Part shown: piece by piece, positions 1-11,898 of the stretch | Numbering within the stretch: the stretch's first letter is position 1 | How the letters are laid out: every line of letters begins with the position of its first letter | Source: an uncultured Gammaproteobacteria bacterium | GTDB taxonomy: Bacteria; Pseudomonadota; Gammaproteobacteria; GCA-002705445; GCA-002716945 | Reading direction: 5' to 3' | Assembly (NCBI GenBank): GCA_902559355.1 | Contig: CACEHM010000005.1 | Location: 1-64,000, forward strand | Length of the DNA stretch: 64,000 nucleotides | Notes under the pieces: generated by a model | The model's input: the letters and a program-made list of their open reading frames with translations, nothing else | Databases searched by the model: none | What the model was told of the DNA's origin: nothing | Translations under genes and position numbers: made by a program

Positions 1-1539
1 ACAATTAATCCAACAGAAATAAGCGATATCATAAAAGATAAGATTAAGAATCTTGATATTAAAACGCAGTCACATAATGAAGGTACAGTCGTATCTCTAA
101 CGGATGGGATAGCTAGAATTTATGGAATCACAGATGCGCTTCAGGGTGAAATGTTAGAATTCCCAAATAATATTTATGGACTTGCTCTTAACTTAGAGAG
201 AGACTCGGTTGGTGCTGTGATTTTAGGTGACTACAAGTCAATTTCAGAGGGAGATATCGTTAAGTGTACCGGTAATATTCTTGAGGTACCTGTTGGAGAC
301 GAACTACTTGGTAGAGTTGTGAATTCACTTGGAGAACCTCTAGATAATAGTGGCCCAATTTCATCTGCAAATAAATCACCCATTGAAAAAATTGCGCCAG
401 GCGTTATCGAGAGAAAGTCAGTAGACCAGCCAGTTCAGACTGGACTTAAATCAATCGATGCGATGGTACCAATTGGCCGTGGACAACGTGAGCTCATTAT
501 TGGGGATAGACAAACAGGCAAAACTGCAGTCGCAATCGATGCAATTATCAACCAGAAAGATACAGGTGTAAAATGCATTTATGTAGCTATAGGACAAAAA
601 GCATCATCAATAGCTGCTGTCGTAAGAAAACTTGAAGAACACGATGCTCTCAAACATACAATTATTGTAGCAGCTTCAGCATCTGACTCAGCTGCTATGC
701 AATACATTGCGCCATATTCAGGTTGTGCGATGGGAGAATATTTCCGAGATTCAGGAGAGGATGCATTAATCGTTTATGATGACCTAACAAAACAAGCATG
801 GGCATATAGACAAGTATCGCTGCTCCTTAAAAGACCTCCTGGTCGTGAAGCATACCCAGGTGACGTTTTTTATTTACATTCAAGACTACTTGAAAGATCT
901 GCTAGGATTAATGAGGAAGCTGTCAAGGACACAACCGATGGTAAAGTTAAAGGCCAAACAGGTTCATTAACAGCACTTCCCATTATTGAGACACAAGCTG
1001 GTGACGTATCAGCATTTGTACCCACAAATGTTATTTCAATTACTGATGGACAAATCTTCTTAGAAACGGACTTGTTTAATGCGGGCATTAGACCGGCGAT
1101 TAATGCTGGATTATCAGTGTCTCGTGTCGGTGGCGCCGCACAAACTAAGATCATTAAAAAACTGGGTGGAGGCGTAAGGTTGGCATTAGCACAATATAGA
1201 GAACTTGCTGCTTTCTCGCAGTTTGCATCAGATTTAGACGAAGCTACCAGAAAACAATTAGAGCGAGGTAAACGGGTAACAGAACTTATGAAGCAATCTC
1301 AGTATTCACCTTTATCTGTCGCTGATATGGCAATTTCATTATTTGCAGCTAACGAGGGCTTTTTAGATGAAGTACCTTTAGATAAAATCATAACTTTTGA
1401 AAAAGCTCTACACGAGTTTTCATCAGATAAGCACTCTGATCTAGTAAATGAAATAAATACAAACTGTGACTACAACGATGATGTTGCAGCAAAACTTAAA
1501 TCACTAATGGAAGACTTTAAAGAGAAAGGAGTCTATTGA
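1..1539 (+). CDS. atpA: ATP synthase F1 subunit alpha (5' truncated by window edge)
   Basis: Frame 1 is open from base 1 ([15 protein letters not shown]...); Walker [16 protein letters not shown]; followed by atpG-atpD-atpC. Confidence 0.98.
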   Translation, partial: TINPTEISDIIKDKIKNLDIKTQSHNEGTVVSLTDGIARIYGITDALQGEMLEFPNNIYGLALNLERDSVGAVILGDYKSISEGDIVKCTGNILEVPVGDELLGRVVNSLGEPLDNSGPISSANKSPIEKIAPGVIERKSVDQPVQTGLKSIDAMVPIGRGQRELIIGDRQTGKTAVAIDAIINQKDTGVKCIYVAIGQKASSIAAVVRKLEEHDALKHTIIVAASASDSAAMQYIAPYSGCAMGEYFRDSGEDALIVYDDLTKQAWAYRQVSLLLKRPPGREAYPGDVFYLHSRLLERSARINEEAVKDTTDGKVKGQTGSLTALPIIETQAGDVSAFVPTNVISITDGQIFLETDLFNAGIRPAINAGLSVSRVGGAAQTKIIKKLGGGVRLALAQYRELAAFSQFASDLDEATRKQLERGKRVTELMKQSQYSPLSVADMAISLFAANEGFLDEVPLDKIITFEKALHEFSSDKHSDLVNEINTNCDYNDDVAAKLKSLMEDFKEKGVY

Positions 1540-1541
1540 TA

Positions 1542-2405
1542 ATGTCAGGCAGCCAAGAGATAAGATCACAGATTGCGAGTATACAGAATACTCAGAAAAT
1601 CACTAAGGCTATGGAAATGGTTGCTGCGAGTAAAATGAAGAAAGCACAGGATCAGATGATAAAGGCTAGGCCTTATGCAGATAAAATTTCTAATGTAATT
1701 TCACATCTTGCTCACGCACATCCAGAATACACTTCTGAATTTTTTGCTACCAGAGAAGTTAAAAAGAAAGGATATATAATTATTTCTTCTGACAGAGGTC
1801 TGTGTGGAGGACTAAACAATAATCTTTTTAAATTAGTTGTTGAGACAATTGAAGAGGATAATAAATCAGACATAAAACCAGCTTTTTCTCTTATTGGGAG
1901 CAAGGCCTCTTCTTTTTTTCAAAGAATGGGCGGGGATGTAATGGCACAAACTGCTCAGCTAGGCGACAAACCACAAATCGAACAAGTTCTCGGACTAATA
2001 AAAAGCACTATTGATAGTTTTATAAGCGGAGAAATTGATCAGGTATATCTTGTTTATAACAAGTTTCTTAATACCGTTAGCCAAGAGCCAACATTACAAA
2101 AAGTTTTGCCCATTCAAGCTGAAGATAAAGATGATAACTATGATCATTATTGGGACTATCTCTATGAGCCTGACGCAGAAACAGTCTTGGAATCATTATT
2201 TACACGTTACATCGAATCATTAGTTTATAGAGGGTTAGTTGAAAACCTTGCATGCGAGCAAGCATCAAGAATGGTAGCTATGAAAGCAGCTTCGGACAAT
2301 GCAACGGATTTAACAGCAGAATTACAATTAATATATAACAAAAATAGACAAGCCGCGATAACACAAGAAATTTCAGAGATTATCTCTGGCGCAGCAGCAT
2401 TATAA
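1542..2405 (+). CDS. atpG: ATP synthase F1 subunit gamma
   Basis: MSGSQEIRSQIASIQNTQKITKAMEMVAASKMKKAQ N-terminus; ATG at 1542 preferred over the 1536 start. Confidence 0.97.
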   Translation: MSGSQEIRSQIASIQNTQKITKAMEMVAASKMKKAQDQMIKARPYADKISNVISHLAHAHPEYTSEFFATREVKKKGYIIISSDRGLCGGLNNNLFKLVVETIEEDNKSDIKPAFSLIGSKASSFFQRMGGDVMAQTAQLGDKPQIEQVLGLIKSTIDSFISGEIDQVYLVYNKFLNTVSQEPTLQKVLPIQAEDKDDNYDHYWDYLYEPDAETVLESLFTRYIESLVYRGLVENLACEQASRMVAMKAASDNATDLTAELQLIYNKNRQAAITQEISEIISGAAAL

Positions 2406-2410
2406 GATAG

Positions 2411-3798
<1,388 letters not shown>

Positions 3799-3799
<1 letters not shown>

Positions 3800-4224
3800 T
3801 GGCAGATAAAATAAAACTTGATATTGTTAGTGCAGAGGAAGAAATTTTCTCACAAGATGTTGAGATGGTTTATGCTCCTGCAGAAATGGGAGAAGTTGGT
3901 ATATCACCCAAACATACACCCCTAATTACAAAACTCAAGCCTGGGGATGTGCGTGCTCAAATTAACAAAGATGAAATGAAGACCTTTTATGTAAGTGGTG
4001 GTATATTGGAAATACAACCTAATGAGGTAACAATTTTGTCTGATACTGCATTAAGAGAAGACGATTTGGATGAAGAAAGAGCTTTGGAAGCTGAGAAATT
4101 AGCTCAAGAAGCGATGAAAAATAGCGCTAATGAAGTTGACGCTACTAAAGCTAAATCTGAATTATTACAGGCAGCTGCTCAATTGCGTCTCATTAAAAAA
4201 CTGAGAAGTAATAGTAAAAAATAA
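3799..4224 (+). CDS. atpC: ATP synthase F1 subunit epsilon
   Basis: Epsilon-type sequence (LDIVSAEEEIFSQDVEMVYAPAEMGEVGISPKHTPLITKLKPG) directly after atpD. Confidence 0.97.
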
Positions 4225-4240
4225 GCAAGGGGTAGCTTGT

Positions 4241-5617
4241 ATGTTCACATCTTTAATTCTTGGTGCTGGAAAAAGCACTCGGATGAAAGCTAATAAATCT
4301 AAGTTGCTTTTCAATATTGCCGGAAAGCCAGTCATCAACCATATAATATCTTCGCTCAAAGAAGCTAAAGCTAAAGATAATCTTTGTGTTATTAATAAAA
4401 ACTCTGGTGAGATAAAAAAAATACTAGATTCAGAAAAAGTTAGCCATGTTTATCAGACAGTTTTGAATGGAACTGCTGGTGCGGTTAAAGCAGCTCTTAA
4501 GAAAAAACCAGTATCAAATAATAAACTACTTATTCTTTGCGGAGATATACCCTTTATTAAAAGTACTTCTATAAAAAGAATCATCAATAAACTAAAAACT
4601 TATGATGCTGTTGTTGGTACGGTTGAAATAGATAGCCCTAAAGGTTACGGAAGAATTATAAGAGATAATAATAAGTTTAAATCGATAATTGAAGAAAAAG
4701 AAACTACTGCGTTACAAAGACAAATTAAAGAAGTTAATACGGGTATTATTGCAATACATGAAAAAGTATTGCGCGAGTATATCTCTCAAATTAAAAATAA
4801 TAATCAAAAAAAAGAATATTACCTTACAGATATTATAAAAATACTTATTGATAATAATAAAAAAGTTAGTACTTTTAAATTTACGGATGAGTTAGAAGTA
4901 ACAGGTGTTAATTCTAAAATTGATCTTGTAAATCTTGAACAACAGTACCTAAGACAAAAAGCAGAAAATCTTTTAGAATCAGGAACTCTCATAAGAGACC
5001 CAGTACGTACAGACATAAGAGGTAACTTACGTGTAAGCAAAAATGTTGAAATAGATATTAACTGTGTTTTTGAAGATGATGTTTCAATTGGGGAGAATTC
5101 CATTATTGGCCATAACTGTTTTCTAAACAGGTGTAAGATTGGTAAAAATGTTTATATTAAGCCTAATACGATAATATTCGGTGCAACTATTGGAGATAAC
5201 TGTACCGTAGGGCCTTTTGCTAGGATTAGACCAGGTACTAAAATTCTCGAATCATGTAATATTGGTAATTTTGTGGAAATTAAAAATTCACTCATCGGTC
5301 AAAGAACAAAGGTAAATCATCTTAGTTACATAGGTGACGCAACACTAGGGAAGAATGTAAATATTGGTGCTGGAGCTATTACTTGTAACTATGATGGAGT
5401 TAATAAGCATAAAACTATAGTGAAAGATAATTCCTTCATTGGTTCGGGCTCAATGCTTGTAGCTCCTGTTATTATTGGTCAAGGTTCATTTATAGCAGCA
5501 GGGTCAACGATTACTAGAGACACGGCTGGCTCTGGTCATCTAACAATTGCAAGAAGCAAACAAATGACAATTAGGAATTGGAAATCTAGAACAAATAAAG
5601 TAGTAAAGAAAAAATAA
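4241..5617 (+). CDS. glmU: Bifunctional UDP-GlcNAc pyrophosphorylase / glucosamine-1-phosphate acetyltransferase
   Basis: N-terminal LGAGKSTRMKANKSKLL and C-terminal left-handed beta-helix hexapeptides; adjacent to glmS. Confidence 0.97.
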   Translation: MFTSLILGAGKSTRMKANKSKLLFNIAGKPVINHIISSLKEAKAKDNLCVINKNSGEIKKILDSEKVSHVYQTVLNGTAGAVKAALKKKPVSNNKLLILCGDIPFIKSTSIKRIINKLKTYDAVVGTVEIDSPKGYGRIIRDNNKFKSIIEEKETTALQRQIKEVNTGIIAIHEKVLREYISQIKNNNQKKEYYLTDIIKILIDNNKKVSTFKFTDELEVTGVNSKIDLVNLEQQYLRQKAENLLESGTLIRDPVRTDIRGNLRVSKNVEIDINCVFEDDVSIGENSIIGHNCFLNRCKIGKNVYIKPNTIIFGATIGDNCTVGPFARIRPGTKILESCNIGNFVEIKNSLIGQRTKVNHLSYIGDATLGKNVNIGAGAITCNYDGVNKHKTIVKDNSFIGSGSMLVAPVIIGQGSFIAAGSTITRDTAGSGHLTIARSKQMTIRNWKSRTNKVVKKK

Positions 5618-7428
5618 TGTGTGGAATATTTGGAATTGCTTCAACCAAAAGCACTAGAAATAAACTATACCAGGGTCTTATGAAGCTAGAGTACAGAGGA
5701 TATGACTCATCTGGCATTTCTGGGACTCATATTTCATCAAAACTATCTACAATCAAAGCCACCGGCCCTATAAAGAATCTTAGAACAAAGCTAACATCCT
5801 TAACTAATATTACAACAGGCATAGCGCATACACGATGGGCAACACATGGTGAGGCAATTCTTAAAAATGCACATCCACATTTATCAGAAAATATAAGTAT
5901 TGTTCACAACGGAATTATTGAAAATTATATTGAACTAAAATCTTTACTTAAGAAAAAAGGATATTTATTTAAAAGTGATACAGACTCAGAGGTTATATCG
6001 CACCTTATTCATATGAATTATGAAAAAACTAAAAATATGGAATCGTCTATCATTTCGACAACAAAAAAGTTGAAAGGAAGTTATGCGATAGGATGTATTA
6101 ATACTAACTACAGAAACACAATATTTGCTGCATGTAAAGGAAGCCCTCTTATCATAGGCAAAGGTATAAATGAAAACTTTATAGCATCTGATATCATGCC
6201 TATACTTTCTGATACAAAAAATTACATTACTTTGGATGATGATGAATTTGCTAAGATAACACCTTCAAAGATATCAATTTTTAATGCTAATAAAGCAATC
6301 AGCAAGAAGGTAAAGACATCCAAAATAAATACTGAACAGGCATCTCTTTCTGGACATAAGCATTTTATGCACAAAGAGATATATGAGCAGAAATCTATAT
6401 TAAAAGAAATGACGAGTCGCTATGTGGGTACTAACAAAATATTATCAAATATCTTTGGACCTGGTACAGATAAAATTCTTGAAAATATTGATCACATTCA
6501 TTTTGTCGCTTGCGGCACCAGCTATCATGCATCTTTAGTAGCCAAAGATTGGATAGAAGAATATACAACTATCACTTGCACGGCGGAAGTTGCTAGTGAG
6601 TATAAATATAAAAAAATTAATGTCCTGCCTAAAACACTATTCGTCAGCATTTCACAATCTGGTGAAACAGCTGATACAATTTCATCTTTGAAAAAAGCAC
6701 TAAAGCTTAAGTATTCAAACACATTGGCAATATGCAATGTAGCAGAAAGCACATTAACTCGCTTATCAAAGCTTGTGTTTTTGATGAATGCTGGCCCTGA
6801 AATAAGTGTAGCCTCAACCAAAGCATTTACATCACAATTATTTACTCTCTTATTACTTACTATCGTTATCTCAAGAAAATTTGGAAACATAGAAAGTCGT
6901 ATGGTCAAAGACATTTACAAAATCAATGAAATAATAGATAGCCTTTACAAACTAGAAACGGATATTAAAAAAATCTCAACAAAATTTAAAAATAAAGAGC
7001 ACACAATATTTTTAGGTAAAGGAACTTCGTATCCTATAGCTTTGGAAGCTGCACTTAAATTAAAAGAAATATCTTATATACACGCATCAGCTTACCATTC
7101 AGGAGAACTTAAGCATGGACCGCTAGCGCTTGTAGATAAAAAAATGCCTGTTGTATGTTTTTTGCCAGACAATCACTTAGCGAGACTTGTGTTATCAAAT
7201 CTAGCTGAAGTAGAAGCAAGGCAAGGTCAAACATTTATTTTTACTAATAAAAAAATTCCTAAGAAAAATAAAAAAGTAGAAATCATCAAGATGCCAGGCT
7301 GTCCAGATTTAATAGCACCTATCTTATATATTATACCAGCACAATTACTGAGCTATCATGTAGCCCTTAAGAAGAAAACTGATGTTGATAAACCAAGGAA
7401 CTTAGCTAAATCAGTCACAGTAGAATAG
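5617..7428 (+). CDS. glmS: Glutamine-fructose-6-phosphate aminotransferase
   Basis: MCGIFGIAS N-terminal Cys; SQSGETADT SIS domain; C-terminal KPRNLAKSVTVE. Confidence 0.98.
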   Translation: MCGIFGIASTKSTRNKLYQGLMKLEYRGYDSSGISGTHISSKLSTIKATGPIKNLRTKLTSLTNITTGIAHTRWATHGEAILKNAHPHLSENISIVHNGIIENYIELKSLLKKKGYLFKSDTDSEVISHLIHMNYEKTKNMESSIISTTKKLKGSYAIGCINTNYRNTIFAACKGSPLIIGKGINENFIASDIMPILSDTKNYITLDDDEFAKITPSKISIFNANKAISKKVKTSKINTEQASLSGHKHFMHKEIYEQKSILKEMTSRYVGTNKILSNIFGPGTDKILENIDHIHFVACGTSYHASLVAKDWIEEYTTITCTAEVASEYKYKKINVLPKTLFVSISQSGETADTISSLKKALKLKYSNTLAICNVAESTLTRLSKLVFLMNAGPEISVASTKAFTSQLFTLLLLTIVISRKFGNIESRMVKDIYKINEIIDSLYKLETDIKKISTKFKNKEHTIFLGKGTSYPIALEAALKLKEISYIHASAYHSGELKHGPLALVDKKMPVVCFLPDNHLARLVLSNLAEVEARQGQTFIFTNKKIPKKNKKVEIIKMPGCPDLIAPILYIIPAQLLSYHVALKKKTDVDKPRNLAKSVTVE

Positions 7429-7453
7429 TTTTGATCAGACTAGTCTTCAAACT

Positions 7454-7741
7454 ATGAGAGAACAAAATCTATCCAATAGTAAAAGAAAAGAGTTAAAGAA
7501 AAAAGCATACTCATTAAAGCCTATTATCATGATTGGGCAAAATGGTCTCACAGATGCTGTCATCAAAGAGATTGATATCGCACTTAACCACCATGAGCTA
7601 ATCAAAGTTCGAGCGAAAGGCTCTGATAAAGATGAACGTAATGAGCAATGTTTGCAGATAAAAGAGAAACTAAATGCTGATATAATTCATCGTATAGGTT
7701 TTATAACTGTCTTTTATAGACCTGCCCCTGAAGTATCATAA
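7454..7741 (+). CDS. yhbY: YhbY family (CRM domain) RNA-binding protein
   Basis: LKKKAYSLKPIIMIGQNGLTDAVIKEIDIALNHHELIKVRAKG CRM-domain pattern. Confidence 0.9.
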   Translation: MREQNLSNSKRKELKKKAYSLKPIIMIGQNGLTDAVIKEIDIALNHHELIKVRAKGSDKDERNEQCLQIKEKLNADIIHRIGFITVFYRPAPEVS

Positions 7742-7767
7742 GGATTATGATAGAAATGATAATACTA

Positions 7768-8463
7768 CTAAGAAATGCTAATTCTGGATAATGGCTCTTC
7801 TTTAATTTCTCCATTTTCTTTTTTGACTAAAAATGAATTCTTCTCATCCACAAATGATATAGCTTTGTATAATTCATCATTTTTTACATGCAGTGCACAT
7901 CCGCCATCTATTGCATAACAATCTCTTAATAGATCCTCATTAATAAATTTTGATAAAGATGGTTTTCTCTCAGATTCTTCATCGTAGTGAGGACAACAAT
8001 TTCCTTTTGTAAAACTTAAGCATTCCATTATATTTAATTTATCTGCCCAAGAGTCTGTGACTCCTTTTTCAAACCAGCATATCGCACCAGCACTTACTCC
8101 ACTCATTATAGTGCCTTCCATATATGCCTCTTTTAAAATAATATCTAATCCCCAATCCTTCCAAACTGACAACATACTTTTCGTATTACCTCCGCCAACA
8201 AAAATGATATCTTGATTTTTAATCAACTCTTCTAAGTTGGGCGTTCTTTTAAAAAAATCTAAATGAGTTGGATTACAATTTAATTTGTTTAGCGTTTCGT
8301 AATAACTCACTTTATATGAGTCACTATCGCCTGTTGCTGTAGGTATAAAACATATATTAGGTTTTTCTTTATCTGATTGTTGTAATATATATTTTTCAAT
8401 TGTACCAACTCCTGGGTGTCTCCCAAAACCTCCACCACCAATAGCAATTATTTGTCTATCCAT
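7768..8463 (-). CDS. Peptidase E-like, S51 family
   Basis: IFVGGGNTKSML and SGVSAGAICWF nucleophile elbow. Confidence 0.85.
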   Translation of the reverse strand: MDRQIIAIGGGGFGRHPGVGTIEKYILQQSDKEKPNICFIPTATGDSDSYKVSYYETLNKLNCNPTHLDFFKRTPNLEELIKNQDIIFVGGGNTKSMLSVWKDWGLDIILKEAYMEGTIMSGVSAGAICWFEKGVTDSWADKLNIMECLSFTKGNCCPHYDEESERKPSLSKFINEDLLRDCYAIDGGCALHVKNDELYKAISFVDEKNSFLVKKENGEIKEEPLSRISIS

Positions 8464-8554
8464 TTTGTTTCTTTATATTTTGAATTATTCTTGAATCATT
8501 TTAAAAAAAATTAATAATTATTATATAATAACCTGCAGTATTAAGGAGAAAAAA

Positions 8555-9001
8555 ATGCTAAATGTATATTTATCTGGAGAGATACACTCAGACTGGAGAG
8601 ATGAAATTATTGGCCAGTGTAAGCAAGAGGGCTTAGATATTAATTTTACATCACCTGTTACGAACCATGAATTATCAGATAACTGTGGAGTTGAAATACT
8701 TGGTGCAGAAGAAAATAATTTCTGGAAAGACAATAAGGGAGCTAACATAAATTCTATAAGGACTAAAAAATCTATAGAAGGTAGCGATGTAGTTATTGTA
8801 AAGTTTGGTGAAAAGTACAAACAATGGAATGCAGCATTTGACGCTGGCTACGCATCAGCTTTAAACAAATCAATTATAGTTATACATAGTGATGATCATC
8901 AGCATCCTTTAAAAGAAGTTGATGCAGCTGCATGTGCAGTTACTAAAGACCAAAATCAGGCTGTTAAGATACTAAAATATATCCTAGAAGGAACGCTTTA
9001 A
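8555..9001 (+). CDS. YtoQ family protein
   Basis: MLNVYLSGEIHSDWRDEI... EVDAAACAVTKDQNQAVKILKYI pattern. Confidence 0.8.
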   Translation: MLNVYLSGEIHSDWRDEIIGQCKQEGLDINFTSPVTNHELSDNCGVEILGAEENNFWKDNKGANINSIRTKKSIEGSDVVIVKFGEKYKQWNAAFDAGYASALNKSIIVIHSDDHQHPLKEVDAAACAVTKDQNQAVKILKYILEGTL

Positions 9002-9013
9002 TTTTAATTTGAC

Positions 9014-9232
9014 GTGACAAATAAAAAAATAAAACTTACTGATAAAGAGATAGGAGAAATTATTTATATGGCCCTGTCTGATGATGTAAGTTTTGATAGC
9101 ATTAAAGATTTGTATGGAATAGATAGCGATATGATAAAAAGAATCATGAAACAAAATATTTCTTTTGGAGCATATAAAAAATGGAGAGAACGAGTAAAGG
9201 TCTTTTCGCAAAGAAGAGAGCATTATAAATAA
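9014..9232 (+). CDS. DUF2805 / TIGR03643-like small protein
   Basis: LTDKEIGEIIYMALSDDVSFDSIKDLYGIDSDMIKRIMKQ...FGAYKKWRERV; GTG start at 9014. Confidence 0.75.
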   Translation: MTNKKIKLTDKEIGEIIYMALSDDVSFDSIKDLYGIDSDMIKRIMKQNISFGAYKKWRERVKVFSQRREHYK

Positions 9233-9505
9233 ATGACTGAAAACAAAATCATTGTTAAACAGTCTTCATCGATCTACGGCTCTTTAAGTATTATTTTTGG
9301 ATTCATTGGGGTGTTTATCCTTTCTCCATTATTTAGTCCACTTGCCCTTATCTTAGGATTACTCGCATGTCTACAAAAAGAGTATGCAGCTGGTCTTATT
9401 GGAATATTTTTTGGCGTGATAGGTATTCTCACCTCACCAATATTATTAGCACTATTAAGTATGCCAACGATAACAATTCATCAATATCAAGGTGTTTCTA
9501 TCTAA
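9233..9505 (+). CDS. Small membrane protein (DUF4190-like)
   Basis: Hydrophobic two-helix ORF contiguous with upstream ORF. Confidence 0.55.
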   Translation: MTENKIIVKQSSSIYGSLSIIFGFIGVFILSPLFSPLALILGLLACLQKEYAAGLIGIFFGVIGILTSPILLALLSMPTITIHQYQGVSI

Positions 9506-9611
9506 TTTGCACCAAATTCATGCAACATTTTTCAATTTAGATATTTTAAAAACCTTACTTTTTGTTTAGAATGATTACTATTATTAATATTAATAAAACA
9601 AGGAGTGAATT

Positions 9612-10373
9612 ATGAGGAATATTATGTCTTATGTATTCTCATTATTATTCGTAGTTTCCATGCCATCGATTGCGTTAGCTGGAGATCTACAGGCGAATGA
9701 TTTTGTGGGGGTTACATTCTGGATAATTTCAATTTCCATGGTTGCAGCTACAGTGTTCTTTTATGCAGAAAGATCACGAGTTTCAGCTAAATGGCAGACA
9801 TCATTATCTGTAATATCATTGGTTACACTTATTGCTGCAGTACATTATTTCTATATGAGAGATGTATGGGTAAGCACAGGAGAATCACCAACTGTATTTA
9901 GATATATTGATTGGATATTAACTGTCCCACTACAAATGATTGAATTCTACTTAATACTTGCAGCTGTAACTACAGTTAGCGTAGGTGTATTCAACAGACT
10001 GTTAGTAGGAACACTAGTCATGCTTATAGGTGGATATTTAGGTGAAGCGGGGGTTATCAACGCTATGCTTGGATTCATCATTGGGATGGCGGGCTGGATA
10101 TACATTCTATATGAAATATTTATGGGTGAAGCATCACAAAAAAGTATTTCATGCGGAAGCGTAGGTGCACAAATGGCATTCAGCGCTTGTCGTATGGTTG
10201 TATTAGTTGGTTGGGCGATCTATCCTCTTGGATACCTATTCGGATATCTAATGGGCGCAGTAGACGCAGCCAGCCTAAACTTAGTATACAACTTAGCTGA
10301 TTTTGTAAACAAAATCGCATTTGGTGTATTTATCTGGGCAGCTGCGGTAGCAGATTCTCAAGAAACAGCTTAA
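9612..10373 (+). CDS. Proteorhodopsin, blue-absorbing type by the position-105 residue
   Basis: Signal peptide, RYIDWILTVPLQMIEFYLIL (D97, Q105, E108 by alignment to GPR), ADFVNKIAFGVFIW retinal-lysine helix. Confidence 0.98.
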   Translation: MRNIMSYVFSLLFVVSMPSIALAGDLQANDFVGVTFWIISISMVAATVFFYAERSRVSAKWQTSLSVISLVTLIAAVHYFYMRDVWVSTGESPTVFRYIDWILTVPLQMIEFYLILAAVTTVSVGVFNRLLVGTLVMLIGGYLGEAGVINAMLGFIIGMAGWIYILYEIFMGEASQKSISCGSVGAQMAFSACRMVVLVGWAIYPLGYLFGYLMGAVDAASLNLVYNLADFVNKIAFGVFIWAAAVADSQETA

Positions 10374-10392
10374 AAATAAAACTACAAATATG

Positions 10393-10418
10393 TACAGGGA
10401 GCGCTTGCGCTCCCTGTA
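10393..10418 (+). promoter_or_regulatory. Perfect 12-bp intercistronic hairpin between proteorhodopsin and crtI
   Basis: TACAGGGAGCGC-TT-GCGCTCCCTGTA; no T-tract; crtI ATG at 10429. Confidence 0.9.
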
Positions 10419-10428
10419 TAATATCTAA

Positions 10429-11898
10429 ATGAAAAAAGCAATTGTTATAGGCTCAGGCTTTGGCGGACTTGCTATTGCCTGTAGACTGAGGGCAATAGAG
10501 TACGAAGTCACTGTACTAGAGAAGCAAACAAATCTAGGAGGCAGAGCTAGAACACTTAGCCATAATGGTTTTAATTATGATGCTGGCCCTACTGTAATAA
10601 CTGCACCCTATCTCATTAATGAACTATATGACCTGCTAGGTGAAAATTCTAGGGACTACTTTAATCTCCTGAAGGTCGAACCCTTCTATAGATTTTTATT
10701 TCATGATGACACTTACTTTGATTATGGATCATCATTAAAAAGAATGCTAAATGAAATTGGAACTAAGTATTCAAAAGAGGATGCACATGGCTATATTAAG
10801 CTTCTTAAGCATTCAAAAAGAATATTTAATACTGCATACCTAAAATTATCTGACTATCCATTTGAATCCCTCAATAGCATGACTCCATATATACCAGAAC
10901 TACTCAAAATACAATTTTATAAATCAGTACACTCATCTGTAAAAAAGTTTCTAGATAATCCTAATCTTATTAAAGCTTTAAGTATGCATCCACTTTTAGT
11001 TGGAGGTAACCCTTATACAACAACATCAATATACCTTCTAATTCAATATCTTGAGTGGAAGTGGGGAGTATACTATGCGGAGGGCGGGACCCGCTCGATT
11101 GTGAATGGCTTTGAGAAATTGTTTAGAAAAAAAGATATTAATTTTGAAACTAATTGTGAAGTGTTAAATATAGAGCAGCATAATAATAATATCAAAAAAG
11201 TTATTACTAATAAGAGAACTTTTCAAGCAGATTTAGTTGTCAGTAATGCCGATCCATCCTATTTTTATCAGTCAATCTTGAAAAGAGCTCCAAAAAAACT
11301 ATTTAACAAACCGTTTATGTTGAAGCATTCTATGGGGCTATTTGTTTTATATTTCTCAACTAAAAAACAATATGATGATGTAAAGCACCATACAATAATA
11401 TTTAACAAGAGACATAAGGATTTGCTAGATGACATCTTTGATAGAAAAATTTATATAACTGATCCAAGTTTATATCTTCATAGGCCAGCTGCTACTGATA
11501 AAAAAAATATACAAAACGATTCTGACTCCTTTTATGTCTTAGCTCCGGTTGCTAATAACGAGAGCGCAATTAATTGGAATGAAAAAGGCGATGAGTTCTC
11601 TGATTACATAATAAGTATATTGTCTGATAAAATACTCCCTAATTTAAAAGAAAATATTATTGATAAATTCTTTGTTACACCTGATTACTTTGAGTTTAAC
11701 TTAAATTCATTTAAAGGTAGTGGTTTTGGTATACAGCCAATATTTAGACAATCTGCATATTTTAGATACTCTAATAAATCTAATGAACTTGATAATCTTT
11801 ATTTTGTTGGGGCCGGTAGTCATCCGGGAGCTGGCGTACCTGGGGTAATCTCATCTGCAAAAGTTACAGAAAAGCTTATACTTAAATATCATGGCTGA
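10429..11898 (+). CDS. crtI: Phytoene desaturase
   Basis: GSGFGGLAIACRLRAIEYEVTVLEKQTNLGGRARTL FAD motif; C-terminal GAGSHPGAGVPGVISSAK. Confidence 0.97.
   Translation: MKKAIVIGSGFGGLAIACRLRAIEYEVTVLEKQTNLGGRARTLSHNGFNYDAGPTVITAPYLINELYDLLGENSRDYFNLLKVEPFYRFLFHDDTYFDYGSSLKRMLNEIGTKYSKEDAHGYIKLLKHSKRIFNTAYLKLSDYPFESLNSMTPYIPELLKIQFYKSVHSSVKKFLDNPNLIKALSMHPLLVGGNPYTTTSIYLLIQYLEWKWGVYYAEGGTRSIVNGFEKLFRKKDINFETNCEVLNIEQHNNNIKKVITNKRTFQADLVVSNADPSYFYQSILKRAPKKLFNKPFMLKHSMGLFVLYFSTKKQYDDVKHHTIIFNKRHKDLLDDIFDRKIYITDPSLYLHRPAATDKKNIQNDSDSFYVLAPVANNESAINWNEKGDEFSDYIISILSDKILPNLKENIIDKFFVTPDYFEFNLNSFKGSGFGIQPIFRQSAYFRYSNKSNELDNLYFVGAGSHPGAGVPGVISSAKVTEKLILKYHG

Noticed and set aside
870-1154. Antisense ORF inside atpA
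   Set aside because: No recognisable domain and fully overlaps a conserved gene; shadow ORF.
6525-6914. 129-aa antisense ORF inside glmS
   Set aside because: Fully contained in a conserved gene; no family match recognised.
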